From an uncultured Pseudodesulfovibrio sp. (lineage in GTDB: Bacteria > Desulfobacterota > Desulfovibrionia > Desulfovibrionales > Desulfovibrionaceae), in NCBI RefSeq assembly GCF_963675635.1, contig NZ_OY776488.1, forward strand, positions 2,190,001 through 2,254,000: a stretch of 64,000 nt of DNA. The letters are read 5' to 3'. The notes beneath the pieces are model-generated. The model was given only the letters and a program-made list of their open reading frames with translations, was not told where the DNA came from and made no database searches. Of this stretch, positions 27,502 to 36,488 are shown piece after piece. Numbering within the stretch: position 1 is the stretch's first letter; every line of letters starts with the position of its first letter. The position numbers and the translations under genes are program-made.

Positions 27502-28881
27502 GTGTATACAATCACCACCATGAAACACAGCACGGACACCACAGATCTCACCACACGCCCGGTTTCAGCTGTTATTCGACAAGTCGCTGTCCCTGCCTCG
27601 GTGGGGTTCTTCTTCAACACCATGTTCAACGTGGTGGACACATGGTGGGCCGGACGAATCGACACTCAGGCCGTGGCGGCACTCGCCCTGTCACTGCCCG
27701 TGTATTTCATCATCACAGCCCTTGCCAGCGGCATAGGCACAGGCTCCACAGCCCTTTTGGGTTCTGCGCTCGGAGCCAAGGACCGCAAGCAGGCAGCTCT
27801 TATAGCCGTGCAAATGCTCAGTTTCGGCATATTTGTCTCCGCCTTTCTGGCGTGGTTCGGCCTGACATTTTCGCCATCCATCTTCGGGTGGCTCGGTGCC
27901 GAAGGTCATTACCTCGACACCTGTCTGGCTTATATGAACCCGATTTTTGCCTGCAACATCTCCACTGTGGCAATCTTTCTGTTCAACGCCATTCTCCAAT
28001 CGCAAGGCGATACCAAAAGCTTTCGCAACGTCCTCATTTTCGGCGCGACACTGAATATCGCTCTCGATCCATGGTTTATCTATGGAGGTTTCGGCCTTCC
28101 CGCCATGGGACTTCAGGGCGTGGCATGGTCCACGGTCATCATCCAGGCTTTCGGCGCCGTGTATCTCGGATACAAGGCTCGCCAGACAGGATTGGTCGCA
28201 ACCAATTCAGGCAAGAACCTGATTCCGCATCCTGCACTCTATGCCGAAATTGCCCGTCAGGGATTCCCGGCGTCACTCAACTCCATGACCATAGCCCTCG
28301 GGTTTTTCGTCATCTTCAAATTCGTGTCAGGCTTCGGCCCGGAAGCAGCGGCAGCATATGGCATTGCTACCCGTATCGACCAGATAGTTCTTCTGCCCAC
28401 CATCGGCCTCAGTGTTGCCGCCCTCACGGTCACGGCCCAGAACTACGGTGCACACCGCATCGACCGTATCCGCGAGTCCGTCCGCAAGAATCTCAAATAC
28501 GGAGCCATCCTGCTCCTGCCGCTTTCCATTCCCATCTTCCTCCTGGCTGAACCGCTCATGCGTTTCTTCACAGCTGACCCCGCAGTCATATCCATCGGCG
28601 CGGAGTATCTGCGCATCGACGCATTCACTCTGTACGGCTACGTGATCATCTTTGTCTCAACATCTACACTGCAAGGCATGAAACGCCCGCTTTTCGCCAT
28701 CTGGATGGGGCTTAGCCGACAAGTGGCTGCGCCATTGGCGCTTTTCACCCTGTTTACATCTGTGCTCGGCTTCGGCACGATTTCACTCTGGCTTTCCATC
28801 CTCGGTATCGTCTGGGTGTCTGCCTGCATCGCTTTCTGGTACGCACACAAAGTCATCAGACAGGTCGAAGAAGCGCAGTAA
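27502..28881 (+). CDS. MATE-family efflux transporter
   Basis: 459 residues, about twelve membrane helices in two six-helix bundles. MATE features include VDTWWAGRIDTQAVAALALSLP in helix 2, TGSTALLGSALGAKDRKQA and a related start of the second half (GFPASLNSMTIALGFFVIFKFV). Family members export cationic drugs or metabolites by Na+ or H+ antiport. The GTG at 27502 or the ATG at 27520 could be the start; neither has a clear ribosome-binding site. Confidence 0.88.
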   Translation: MYTITTMKHSTDTTDLTTRPVSAVIRQVAVPASVGFFFNTMFNVVDTWWAGRIDTQAVAALALSLPVYFIITALASGIGTGSTALLGSALGAKDRKQAALIAVQMLSFGIFVSAFLAWFGLTFSPSIFGWLGAEGHYLDTCLAYMNPIFACNISTVAIFLFNAILQSQGDTKSFRNVLIFGATLNIALDPWFIYGGFGLPAMGLQGVAWSTVIIQAFGAVYLGYKARQTGLVATNSGKNLIPHPALYAEIARQGFPASLNSMTIALGFFVIFKFVSGFGPEAAAAYGIATRIDQIVLLPTIGLSVAALTVTAQNYGAHRIDRIRESVRKNLKYGAILLLPLSIPIFLLAEPLMRFFTADPAVISIGAEYLRIDAFTLYGYVIIFVSTSTLQGMKRPLFAIWMGLSRQVAAPLALFTLFTSVLGFGTISLWLSILGIVWVSACIAFWYAHKVIRQVEEAQ

Positions 28882-28968
28882 GATTGTCCGCAGTCTCACC
28901 CTCGTATGAAGAGGACTGCCACAAACTTTCCACCTGCAAAGAATCACTGCCCTCCGAAGCTGACCTGC

Positions 28969-28997
28969 TTGACAATCGTTCTCGGTACGGCTATCTT
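28969..28997 (+). promoter_or_regulatory. Sigma-70 promoter of tRNA-Met
   Basis: A perfect -35 TTGACA (28969-28974) and a -10 TATCTT (28992-28997) are separated by 17 bases. The predicted start near 29004 lies 9 bases before the mature tRNA. Confidence 0.8.
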
Positions 28998-29012
28998 CCC
29001 TGACTCAACAAC

Positions 29013-29088
29013 GGGCCAGTAGCTCAGTTGGCAGAGCCACCGGCTCATAACCGGTCGGTCCCAGGTTCGAATCCTGGCTGGCCCACCA
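29013..29088 (+). tRNA. tRNA-Met (anticodon CAT)
   Basis: A 76-nt cloverleaf: acceptor GGGCCAG/CTGGCCC with discriminator A and encoded CCA; D-arm with AGCTCAGTTGGCAGAGC; anticodon arm CCGGCTCATAACCGG with CAT; T-arm CCAGGTTCGAATCCTGG. It lacks the three consecutive G:C pairs at the base of the anticodon stem typical of initiators, so elongator Met is most likely; tRNA-Ile2 (lysidine-modified CAT) cannot be fully excluded. Confidence 0.95.
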
Positions 29089-29113
29089 ACGACCCTCCAA
29101 ACGGGAGACGTGA

Positions 29114-29260
29114 TTGAAGAAGTTTGATACTGGAAAACAGTTCAACGCATATATCTTGAAGTATCCCGCGAAGGCCGATGGCTGGGTTATTGAAGAGGAA
29201 ATTAATGCTCCCGAGGGGGAAACCCTACGGGAGCATCTTCTTTACGATAGGTGGTCATAA
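29114..29260 (+). CDS. Candidate small protein before Nif3
   Basis: 48 codons from TTG at 29114, with GGGAG six bases upstream, ending TAA four bases before the Nif3 ATG. The product is hydrophilic and balanced in charge (starts LKKFDTGKQFN, contains ADGWVIEEEIN and LREHLLYDRWS). The ribosome-binding site of the next gene lies inside its last codons, which suggests translational coupling. Against it: the hairpin at 29205-29236 lies within the frame, and no family is recognised. Confidence 0.4.
   Translation: MKKFDTGKQFNAYILKYPAKADGWVIEEEINAPEGETLREHLLYDRWS
29205..29243 (+). terminator. Possible terminator or attenuator downstream of tRNA-Met
   Basis: ATGCTCCCG pairs with CGGGAGCAT around a GGGGAAACCC inner stem, followed by CTTCTTT. 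It could end the tRNA transcript or attenuate read-through into the Nif3 gene. It overlaps the candidate small ORF. Confidence 0.5.
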
Positions 29261-29264
29261 GCAT

Positions 29265-30263
29265 ATGAAAATTATGGATATTTTGGCGACTTTTCGCATT
29301 TTGGCCCCGGAAGAGAATCAAAGTTCCTGGGACAATTGCGGTATTCAGATTGCCGGAGAAATAACGGAAACCGACAAGGTCGCCGTGGCTCTGGAACCAA
29401 CACCGGCAACCCTTAAAAAATGTCTGGAATGGGGTGCCGGTGCCGTCATCACGCATCACCCTCTTTACATGAAGCCCAAGTCGCCGGATGCAGAATCCAT
29501 GTATATGGATGTCCTGCGCCGAGTCATTAAAAGCGGTGCATGGTTATACAGCGCCCACACCTCCTTGGACACCCGCCCTGGAGGTCCGGCTTTTTGGCTT
29601 GGTGATGATCTGGCTCTTGAAAACAGAAAAATTCTGGAAGTCGAGACCGGACACGCTCCTATCGAGGCCTCTTTCTACACGGAAGAACCAATCTCCCGCG
29701 AGGCTGCCGACATCTGGGCCAATCATGACGGCATTCATTCCGTGTCCCAGAACCGCACTGGTGAAGTCCGACTTGTCTGCGATGAATCGCACTGGGCTGA
29801 TGTAGCTGACAAAATTGAATTTTCTATAGGCAAACGCCCCTTGTTTTATATCCGCGCCCTGACTGCGCCTCAGCGCGAAACAGGTTTCGGCGAAATTGGC
29901 AGACTGCCACAGCCTATGTCGTGGAATACGTTTATTACGACACTGGATGATCATGTTCAACGTGAAGCGCTCATGATCTCCGGGCCGCAACCTGAAACCG
30001 TCACCACCGTGGCTTATTGCGGCGGGTCGGGATCATCACTTATCGACAGGGCCTCACAAGCCGGAGCAGACGTGTTCATCACCGGCGACATGAAATACCA
30101 TCCGGCAGTAGAAACCCCCATCTGCGTAGTGGATGCAGGACATTTTTCATTGGAAGAAGAAATGATGCGCCGCTTTGCCAAAGAACTTGCAAGCGAGCTG
30201 ACTGACATAGACGTCAAGTTTTTTGAAGGCGAAGACCCGTTCCGTGTGCACATCAGAAAATAG
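29265..30263 (+). CDS. Nif3-like dinuclear metal centre protein
   Basis: 332 residues from the ATG at 29265, with AGGTGG ten bases upstream. The N-terminus DILATFRILAPEENQSSWDNCGIQI and the metal-binding motif ITHHPLYMK, then the C-terminal CGGSGSSLIDRASQAGADVFITGDMKYH and VVDAGHFSLE, mark the NIF3/YbgI family of hexameric two-metal proteins. A ~100-residue insert between the two halves matches the longer bacterial type. The exact reaction is not settled; GTP cyclohydrolase type and metal-chaperone roles have been suggested for relatives. Confidence 0.9.
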   Translation: MKIMDILATFRILAPEENQSSWDNCGIQIAGEITETDKVAVALEPTPATLKKCLEWGAGAVITHHPLYMKPKSPDAESMYMDVLRRVIKSGAWLYSAHTSLDTRPGGPAFWLGDDLALENRKILEVETGHAPIEASFYTEEPISREAADIWANHDGIHSVSQNRTGEVRLVCDESHWADVADKIEFSIGKRPLFYIRALTAPQRETGFGEIGRLPQPMSWNTFITTLDDHVQREALMISGPQPETVTTVAYCGGSGSSLIDRASQAGADVFITGDMKYHPAVETPICVVDAGHFSLEEEMMRRFAKELASELTDIDVKFFEGEDPFRVHIRK

Positions 30264-30320
30264 CGAAACAAGCCGATTGAACCAGTTTGGCAGAATTTCT
30301 AATAGATAGAGAGGTTAACA

Positions 30321-31052
30321 ATGTATCAGAAACAAATCGAACAGTTGATCGTTCTCCAGCAGGTTGACGATGAGATCCTCACCCTGAGGGATGAGATCGA
30401 ACAGGCGCCCAAAGAGCTGTCCCACCTCGAAGGACAGATGAGCGAATTCGATGAGCGCCGCAACCAGATCGACGAAAAGACCGGCATACTCAAAGAACAG
30501 CAGAAAAAGCTGACCTTTGAAATCGATGAGGACGCCGGAAAAATCAAAAAGTCCAAGAACAAGCTGATGCTGGTCGGTAACACCAAGGAATATCACGCCA
30601 TGATGCGTGAAATGGATTCTCTGGAAAAGCTGAACCGCATGCGCGATGACGAGCAGGAAGCCGTTCGTGAAGAACTTATCCGTCAGGACGAGGCCACCGA
30701 ATCACTGACTGAAGAAATGAGCGGCGTCAAAGAGCAGTACGATGCGCTGAAGACCACGCTGGACGAACGCCTGGCCAAGGCACAGAAAAAGCTTGAATCC
30801 TTGGGTCGCAAACGCAAAAAATCCAGCAAAGCTGTTCCGCCGCCGATCCTCGGTCGCTATGAGTTCATCCGTGAACGCATGGAAAATCCGGTCATCGTGC
30901 CGGTGTCCAAGGGTGTGTGTGCAGGCTGCAACATCATGATTCCGCCGCAGTCCTTCAATGATCTGCAGAAGGGTCATCAGATATTGAGCTGCCCCAACTG
31001 TCAGCGCCTCATTTACTGGAAAGCGCACATTGAGCCTGAGTCCCAGGATTAA
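30321..31052 (+). CDS. Coiled-coil zinc-ribbon protein, FlgZ/HP0958-like
   Basis: 243 residues. A long antiparallel coiled coil (about 5-180) leads into a C4 zinc ribbon: CAGC and CPNC flank about 24 residues (GVCAGCNIMIPPQ and SCPNCQRLIYW). This is the architecture of HP0958/FlgZ, which in Helicobacter binds RpoN (sigma-54) and flagellin mRNA. The window has sigma-54 flagellar promoters, so a similar role is possible, but many bacteria have the protein next to nif3 without a known flagellar link. Confidence 0.85.
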   Translation: MYQKQIEQLIVLQQVDDEILTLRDEIEQAPKELSHLEGQMSEFDERRNQIDEKTGILKEQQKKLTFEIDEDAGKIKKSKNKLMLVGNTKEYHAMMREMDSLEKLNRMRDDEQEAVREELIRQDEATESLTEEMSGVKEQYDALKTTLDERLAKAQKKLESLGRKRKKSSKAVPPPILGRYEFIRERMENPVIVPVSKGVCAGCNIMIPPQSFNDLQKGHQILSCPNCQRLIYWKAHIEPESQD

Positions 31053-31095
31053 GAATACTACCGAGGTCTGATGACCTCGCTGAAATTGATATAAG

Positions 31096-31456
31096 TTTGG
31101 AGTCGGACAGGTCATCGCCGCGATCTTTGATCGGGGAGGAAAGTCCGGGCTTCTCAGGGCAGGACGCTGGGTAACTCCCAGGGGGAGCGATCCCCGCCAC
31201 GTGCAACAGAAAGTATACCGCCTCCGGTTTATCCGGCGGTAAGGGTGAAACGGTAGGGTAAGAGCCTACCGGCTGTCGTGGTGACACGGCAGGCCAGGTG
31301 AACTCCGTCCGAAGCAAGACCAAATAGGACAGCGCTGTAGATCGGCCCGATCGAGCTGTCGGGTAGGTTGCTTGAACCGGCTGGTAACAGTCGGTCTAGA
31401 TGAATGATGACCACCCCGAAAGGGGCTACAAAACCCGGCTTATGTCCGGCTCCAAC
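31096..31456 (+). ncRNA. rnpB: RNase P RNA (class A)
   Basis: The conserved P4 halves are present: GAGGAAAGTCC (31136-31146) and the ACAAAACCCGGCTTA segment (31428-31442). AGATGAATGATGACC and GGTGAAACGGTAGGGTAAGAG sit where expected. The closing P1 helix pairs GGAGTCGGACA (31099) with TGTCCGGCTCC (31443-31453). It is the catalytic RNA that trims tRNA 5' leaders. TGATAT at 31087-31092 is a possible -10, though no good -35 is visible. The ends are set by P1 and may be off by a few bases. Confidence 0.95.
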
Positions 31457-31531
31457 TTGATATACCGTGCAGGGAAAGGCGCAAACCTCTCCCTGCGCGA
31501 CCACTTTTCATTCAACGGCACAGGGTTTCGC

Positions 31532-32728
31532 ATGACGCGTCCATTGAACGACATCTGGGGCATAATCCTTGCCGCAGGCTCCGGCACACGGTTGGCTGAA
31601 GCCACCAACGGCGAGCGCAAGCAGTACCTTGAGTACAGGTCTGCACCACTCTTCTGGCATTGCGCCCGGACATTTTCACGCGTGGCCCGCATCAAAGGGC
31701 TGGTATTCGTCTTCCCGCCGGAAGATGCACCATCCATGGAAAAGAAGCTCCGCCAATATTTCAAATCAGAAGATCTTGGCCTGCAATGGAAAGTGGTTTC
31801 CGGCGGCACACGCCGTCAGGATTCAGTCAGAAACGGCCTGACAGGACTGCCCAGTAAATGCGATGGCGTTCTGGTCCATGATTCGGCTCGCCCATTTACT
31901 TCTCCCCGTATCATTACCGAGCTCATTGAAGCTCTGGATAACGGGTCGCGCGGCGTCATCCCTGCAATACAGATGACGGACACGGTCAAACGCGTCGCTG
32001 ACGAAATGGTTACAGAGACACTGAACAGGGCCGAACTGGTTTCAGTCCAGACGCCACAGGCGTTTGAGACATCCCTACTCAAGGAAGCCCATGATCGGGC
32101 CGATACCGAGGGATGGGAAGTCACAGACGACGCCAGCATGGTGGAACGTCTGACCGAAGTAGCCGTGATTCGCGGCGAGACTCGCAACATCAAGATTACT
32201 GTCCCCGAAGACCTGAAACGTCTGGAAGAGGCAAAAACCATGGTCCCGTGTGTGGGATGGGGCTACGATGTTCATCGCTTCGGCGGCGACAATGATCGTC
32301 CTTTTGTACTTGGTGGTGTCCCCATCGCGGGTGGCCCGACCATCATCGCACACTCGGATGGCGACGTACTTCTTCACGCCCTGACCGATGCCATTCTTGG
32401 GACATTCGGAGGCGGTGACATAGGCCGACATTTCCCGGACACCGACCCAAAATTCAAGGGAGCAGACAGCTCTGTTCTCCTGCGAGAAGTCCTGACCATG
32501 GCAGAAGAGGCTGGAACCCGCATCGTCCACGCCGATCTGACCGTTATTACCCAGACGCCGAGACTCTCGCCACATGCCAATCAAATTGCAAAGAACATCT
32601 GCCGCCTTCTTGGACTGGATGCACATCAGGTCAATTTCAAAGCCACCACTGAAGAGAAACTCGGTTTTACCGGCGCCAAAAAAGGCATCAAGGCCGTGGC
32701 CTCCGTTACAGGTCTGCGAGAGCTGTAG
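31532..32728 (+). CDS. ispDF: Bifunctional IspD/IspF
   Basis: 398 residues from the ATG at 31532; longer upstream starts would overlap rnpB. IspD part (1-~230): the nucleotide-binding loop ILAAGSGTRL, then HDSARPF and the conserved TPQAF. IspF part (~240-398): the zinc motif GYDVHRFG, then HSDGDVLLHALTDAILG, and the C-terminal ATTEEKLGFTG. The fusion makes CDP-methylerythritol and, after IspE, the cyclic diphosphate of the MEP isoprenoid pathway. Fused IspDF is common in several proteobacterial and related groups. Confidence 0.95.
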   Translation: MTRPLNDIWGIILAAGSGTRLAEATNGERKQYLEYRSAPLFWHCARTFSRVARIKGLVFVFPPEDAPSMEKKLRQYFKSEDLGLQWKVVSGGTRRQDSVRNGLTGLPSKCDGVLVHDSARPFTSPRIITELIEALDNGSRGVIPAIQMTDTVKRVADEMVTETLNRAELVSVQTPQAFETSLLKEAHDRADTEGWEVTDDASMVERLTEVAVIRGETRNIKITVPEDLKRLEEAKTMVPCVGWGYDVHRFGGDNDRPFVLGGVPIAGGPTIIAHSDGDVLLHALTDAILGTFGGGDIGRHFPDTDPKFKGADSSVLLREVLTMAEEAGTRIVHADLTVITQTPRLSPHANQIAKNICRLLGLDAHQVNFKATTEEKLGFTGAKKGIKAVASVTGLREL

Positions 32729-32731
32729 ACA

Positions 32732-33613
32732 ATGAATAAAATTGCTAAATTTCTCATATCTTTCGGCGTATTCGTCGTCATATGCGCGGTGGCTCTCAAC
32801 TGGTTTGTCCACTCCGAGGTCCGCAAGGAACTGGATAGGACCGTGGCGGGCACACCGGGCCTGAGTCTGACGTACGCAGATTTATCCGTGAGCATCTATG
32901 AGCACACGGTCACTCTCAACGACGTCACCGCAACCCTCCCTTCAGGACAACATGTCACTGCGGACAACCTGCGCATCACCGATTTTGACCAGCGCAATCC
33001 CATCCCGCACCACGCACACGTCACAGCGACCCGGTTATCTTGTGCGGTCACGCCGGAAAACTTCGGGAGTTGGTCCGAAATACTGCAAAAATCAGGTGTC
33101 GACTCCATCGTCGGCAACGTTGAACTGAACTATTCCTATGATACGACCAATGGCATTCTGACCCTAAAGACTCTTTCCATGGACGACCCCAAACTGGGAC
33201 ATGCAGAGCTGGCCTGCGCCGTGGACCGTATCGACCTGAACGACATGCGCATGGAACAATTGTTAGGGCTGCGTCTGGACAACGCCACATTCAGGTTTAC
33301 TGACCGAACACTCATCAAGACTGTGGTTCGCAACTGGTCTGAGGTCATGAACACGTCTGAAACCCTGACCGTAGCATCCATCCAACGAGAACTGGCTGGG
33401 CTGGCCGAACACGCGGCCAGCAAGGAAAACACCGTCGCCGAAGACGCCATGCTCGGTCTGAGACGTTTCATGGGTGACCCGGCCTCCATAGCAGTATCCC
33501 TCACACCAACCGAACCGGTTCCGGTACTCTATTTTTTCATGGGGCGCGACATTTTTGAAACCATGCAGCTTCTGAACATGGAAATCGTCACAACTTCCAG
33601 CGATGGAATTTAA
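32732..33613 (+). CDS. Membrane-anchored protein of unknown function
   Basis: 293 residues. One N-terminal membrane helix (about 7-25) with the bulk of the protein probably periplasmic. The region TYADLSVSIYEHTVTLNDVTATLPSG and later repeats of alternating hydrophobic beta-strands resemble the AsmA/DUF748 style of periplasmic proteins, but the match is loose. It starts three bases after ispDF and is likely in its operon. I do not assign a function. Confidence 0.65.
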   Translation: MNKIAKFLISFGVFVVICAVALNWFVHSEVRKELDRTVAGTPGLSLTYADLSVSIYEHTVTLNDVTATLPSGQHVTADNLRITDFDQRNPIPHHAHVTATRLSCAVTPENFGSWSEILQKSGVDSIVGNVELNYSYDTTNGILTLKTLSMDDPKLGHAELACAVDRIDLNDMRMEQLLGLRLDNATFRFTDRTLIKTVVRNWSEVMNTSETLTVASIQRELAGLAEHAASKENTVAEDAMLGLRRFMGDPASIAVSLTPTEPVPVLYFFMGRDIFETMQLLNMEIVTTSSDGI

Positions 33614-33656
33614 TTAAATACCAATTATTTCAAATGAATAAAAATGGAGTAATTCA

Positions 33657-35114
33657 ATGAGACTTTACAACACGCTCAAAAGACAGAAAGAAGAATTCAC
33701 CCCCGCGAACGGCAACGACGTCAACATGTACGTCTGCGGCATCACGGCGTATGATCTCTGTCATATCGGTCACGCCCGCTCCAGCGTGGTCTTCGACGTC
33801 TTGTACAGATACCTCCAACGCAAGGGGTACAACGTCAACTTCATCCGCAACTTCACGGACATTGATGACAAGATCATCAAACGCGCCAACGAAGTCGGCA
33901 AAGAGGCGGGCGAAATTGCCGAGAAATTTATCGGCGAGTTCTATGTGGATATGGACAAACTGTCGGTACTCCGTCCTACTGTTGAACCCAAATGTACTGA
34001 GCATATCCCCGAGATGATCGCCCTGACAGAGCGTCTCATCAACAAAGGACATGCGTACCCCACGCCCTCTGGAGACGTCTATTTCAAGGTCCGTTCCTTC
34101 GAAGGATATGGCAAACTGTCCGGCCGCAACATTGACGAACTCGATTCCGGCGCCCGTATTGATCCTGGCGAAGAGAAGCAGGACCCGCTTGATTTCGCGT
34201 TGTGGAAGGGAGCAAAACCCGGTGAACCGTCCTGGGAATCCCCGTGGGGTAAAGGCCGCCCCGGCTGGCACCTTGAATGCTCTGCCATGTCCGAAAAATA
34301 TTCGCCCATGCCACTCGACATTCATGGCGGAGGACAGGATTTGTCTTTTCCGCACCATGAGAATGAAGTGGCCCAGTCCGAGGCCGACACGGGCAAGCCT
34401 TTCGCCAACTACTGGGTGCATAACGGCTTTGTGCAGATCAACTCGGAAAAGATGTCCAAGTCACTTGGCAACTTCTTCACCATTCGCGACATTCTCGACA
34501 AATTCCTGGCCGAGACTCTGCGCTACTTCCTGTTGACCATGCACTATCGCAGCCCTCTCGACTTCTCTTTCGACGCCCTTGAAGAGGCAGAGAAGGGTAT
34601 CAAGCGTATTTACTCCGCTCTTGCCCAGATTGACGTGGAACTGTCCAAGTCCAAGTGGAAAAAATCTCCATTCCCTGAAGAATTGACCACTGAACTCGAC
34701 GGGATTGAAAAGCATTTTGACGAGGCCATGGAAGACGATTTGAACACCGCAGGTGCCCTCGGCCATATCTTCTCTGCCATCCGACTGGCCGGACGTGTTG
34801 CAGAGGACAAGAACCTGCGCAAATCCGAAGGCGGACGTGACCTGTTCACACGCATCAGGAAAGACGTGGCTTCATGGGGCGAGGTGCTCGGCATCTTCGA
34901 ACGTGAACCGGTGGAGTTCCTGACGGAATTGCGCGACAATCGTGCCGCCCGAGCCGGTATCGACCCACTCAAGGTTCAGGGTCTTCTGGATGCTCGCCAG
35001 CAGGCGCGTAAGGATAAGGATTTTGAAAAATCCGACGCTATTCGCGACGAGCTTGCCGAGATGAAGGTCGAGGTCAAGGATACCCCGCAAGGTGCCACCT
35101 GGGACGTACAATAA
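33657..35114 (+). CDS. cysS: Cysteinyl-tRNA synthetase
   Basis: 485 residues. The class I HIGH motif appears as CHIGHARS (about 38-45), with the zinc ligands Cys28 (YVCGIT), Cys in LECSAMS and the pair in HGGGQDL...HHENE. The KMSKS loop is EKMSKSLGNF. A C-terminal anticodon-binding domain follows. It charges tRNA-Cys. A 43-base gap separates it from the membrane-anchored gene; a terminator follows. Confidence 0.96.
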   Translation: MRLYNTLKRQKEEFTPANGNDVNMYVCGITAYDLCHIGHARSSVVFDVLYRYLQRKGYNVNFIRNFTDIDDKIIKRANEVGKEAGEIAEKFIGEFYVDMDKLSVLRPTVEPKCTEHIPEMIALTERLINKGHAYPTPSGDVYFKVRSFEGYGKLSGRNIDELDSGARIDPGEEKQDPLDFALWKGAKPGEPSWESPWGKGRPGWHLECSAMSEKYSPMPLDIHGGGQDLSFPHHENEVAQSEADTGKPFANYWVHNGFVQINSEKMSKSLGNFFTIRDILDKFLAETLRYFLLTMHYRSPLDFSFDALEEAEKGIKRIYSALAQIDVELSKSKWKKSPFPEELTTELDGIEKHFDEAMEDDLNTAGALGHIFSAIRLAGRVAEDKNLRKSEGGRDLFTRIRKDVASWGEVLGIFEREPVEFLTELRDNRAARAGIDPLKVQGLLDARQQARKDKDFEKSDAIRDELAEMKVEVKDTPQGATWDVQ

Positions 35115-35160
35115 GAATCCCAAAATACCGCCTTCAATGACGGTGTCTGCAAATAACACA

Positions 35161-35199
35161 AAAAGCTCCGGCAGTATGACGACTGCCGGAGCTTTTGTG
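35161..35199 (+). terminator. Terminator after cysS
   Basis: AAAAGCTCCGGCAGT pairs with ACTGCCGGAGCTTTT around ATGACG, followed by GTGTTCC. It is a long perfect stem. Confidence 0.9.
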
Positions 35200-35571
35200 T
35201 TCCTCGCCAAAGAGCTCTTACGTGACACCATCAAAGCTCGAAAACACTCTGCCAGCGCCAATTATCTGAGCATCAAAAGAATGTCACAGTGAGTGCAAAA
35301 ATTCCATACAATGCTTTTCGTATAGGTTCCGTGTACACAAAAGAATTCTCTGCAACATGAATCGAGAGAATACCATCCTCTTGCTTTCAGCTGCAGATTA
35401 TTTCGACTAGTCATTTCCCATCAGTTTTCCACTCAAATGAGAGAGCACATTCCGAGCCACGGAGTATTTTTTTTACCAGGGTTTAGAGGCTGCCTCGAAA
35501 TTTCCATCATGAATCCTATACAAAGTATGCACAGTTTTCGTACAGTGCCTTCACTTTATCAAGGAGCCACC
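35200..35571. other. Intergenic stretch before the methyltransferase gene
   Basis: About 370 bases after the cysS terminator. I see no open frame with a ribosome-binding site, no repeat and no clear riboswitch. It must hold the methyltransferase promoter, but no convincing -35/-10 pair stands out. Confidence 0.6.
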
Positions 35572-36381
35572 ATGAAAAACGATGTATTACGCACAATGTG
35601 GGATGGCAGAGCAGAGCAGCATGCAGCCAGAAAGCAGGATCAATCAAACAATCCAACAAGCCAGCTCTACAACGATAGCTGGTGGCGACATATAGAGCCA
35701 CTTCTCCCGAAGTTCCCCAATGGAGAGATTCTGGAAGCGGGATGCGGTACAGGGCGGTGGGCCGAACATCTGGTGCCCATGGGATTTTCTCTTACATGTT
35801 CGGACCTGTCTCCCGGCATGCTCACCAAGGCCCGTGAAGACGCAGAGCTTAAAGGATACGCTGATCGCATCACTTTCAAGGAACTGGATATCTGCGACCT
35901 GTACCCCTTTAAAGACAAACAGTTCGACATGGTCATATCAACTGGTGAACCTGTTTCCCTCTGTTCCGACCCGCAGAAAGCAATCAGTGAATACTGCCGG
36001 GTGGTTCGCCCTGGAGGTTATGTCCTGTGTGATGCCGGGAACAAGTATCGCCATGCTTTCGACATGTTCCGCGACAACCCCTCCCCTGAGTTCATGCACA
36101 CTCTTGAAACCGGGGAATTCACCACCGTAGGAAAGATGCAACTGCACCTTTTCGGGCCTTCAGAGTTTGCGAATGTCTTTGAAAAACTCGGTATGAAGAT
36201 ATGTACTCTGGCCGGAATCACCCCCATGTTCTCCTTCCCACCCCAACAGACTCTCAACAAGGCCTTGGAAAATCCAGAGATGAAAAAAGCGTTGGAAAAG
36301 TTGGAACGCGACTACGCCGAACGTCCGGAAGTCATAGCACTGAGCAGCAGGCTCATTGTCATTGCCCACAAACCTCTCTGA
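35572..36381 (+). CDS. SAM-dependent methyltransferase, class I
   Basis: 269 residues from the ATG at 35572 (AAGGAG six bases upstream). Class I fold: motif I EILEAGCGTGRWAEHL (about 46-61), the acidic tip CSDLSPGML, motif III RITFKELDICDL, and the post-motif RVVRPGGYVLCDAG. The protein is a generic small-molecule methylase of the methyltransf_11/25 type. The substrate is unknown; no biosynthetic cluster surrounds it. Confidence 0.85.
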   Translation: MKNDVLRTMWDGRAEQHAARKQDQSNNPTSQLYNDSWWRHIEPLLPKFPNGEILEAGCGTGRWAEHLVPMGFSLTCSDLSPGMLTKAREDAELKGYADRITFKELDICDLYPFKDKQFDMVISTGEPVSLCSDPQKAISEYCRVVRPGGYVLCDAGNKYRHAFDMFRDNPSPEFMHTLETGEFTTVGKMQLHLFGPSEFANVFEKLGMKICTLAGITPMFSFPPQQTLNKALENPEMKKALEKLERDYAERPEVIALSSRLIVIAHKPL

Positions 36382-36414
36382 TCTCTGATTCCGGCACACT
36401 GACACATCATTCGA

Positions 36415-36454
36415 AAAAAATCCCCCGGCAGTAACGGTGCTACCGGGGTCTTTC
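36415..36454. terminator. Bidirectional terminator
   Basis: CCCCGGCAG/CTACCGGGG stem is preceded by AAAAAAA and followed by TCTTTCC. The A-run makes it strongest for the leftward rsmG transcript, which ends 35 bases further right. Confidence 0.8.
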
Positions 36455-36488
36455 CAAATTGTAGAATGAACTTCGCCGCAGACGTCTT

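Noticed and set aside
27444..27520. Possible riboswitch between the secreted protein and the MATE gene
   Set aside because: Only about 60 bases and no conserved fold I can recognise.
31400..31531. Longer ispDF start overlapping the 3' end of rnpB
   Set aside because: The extension is translated RNase P RNA sequence; the ATG at 31532 aligns with the normal IspD start.
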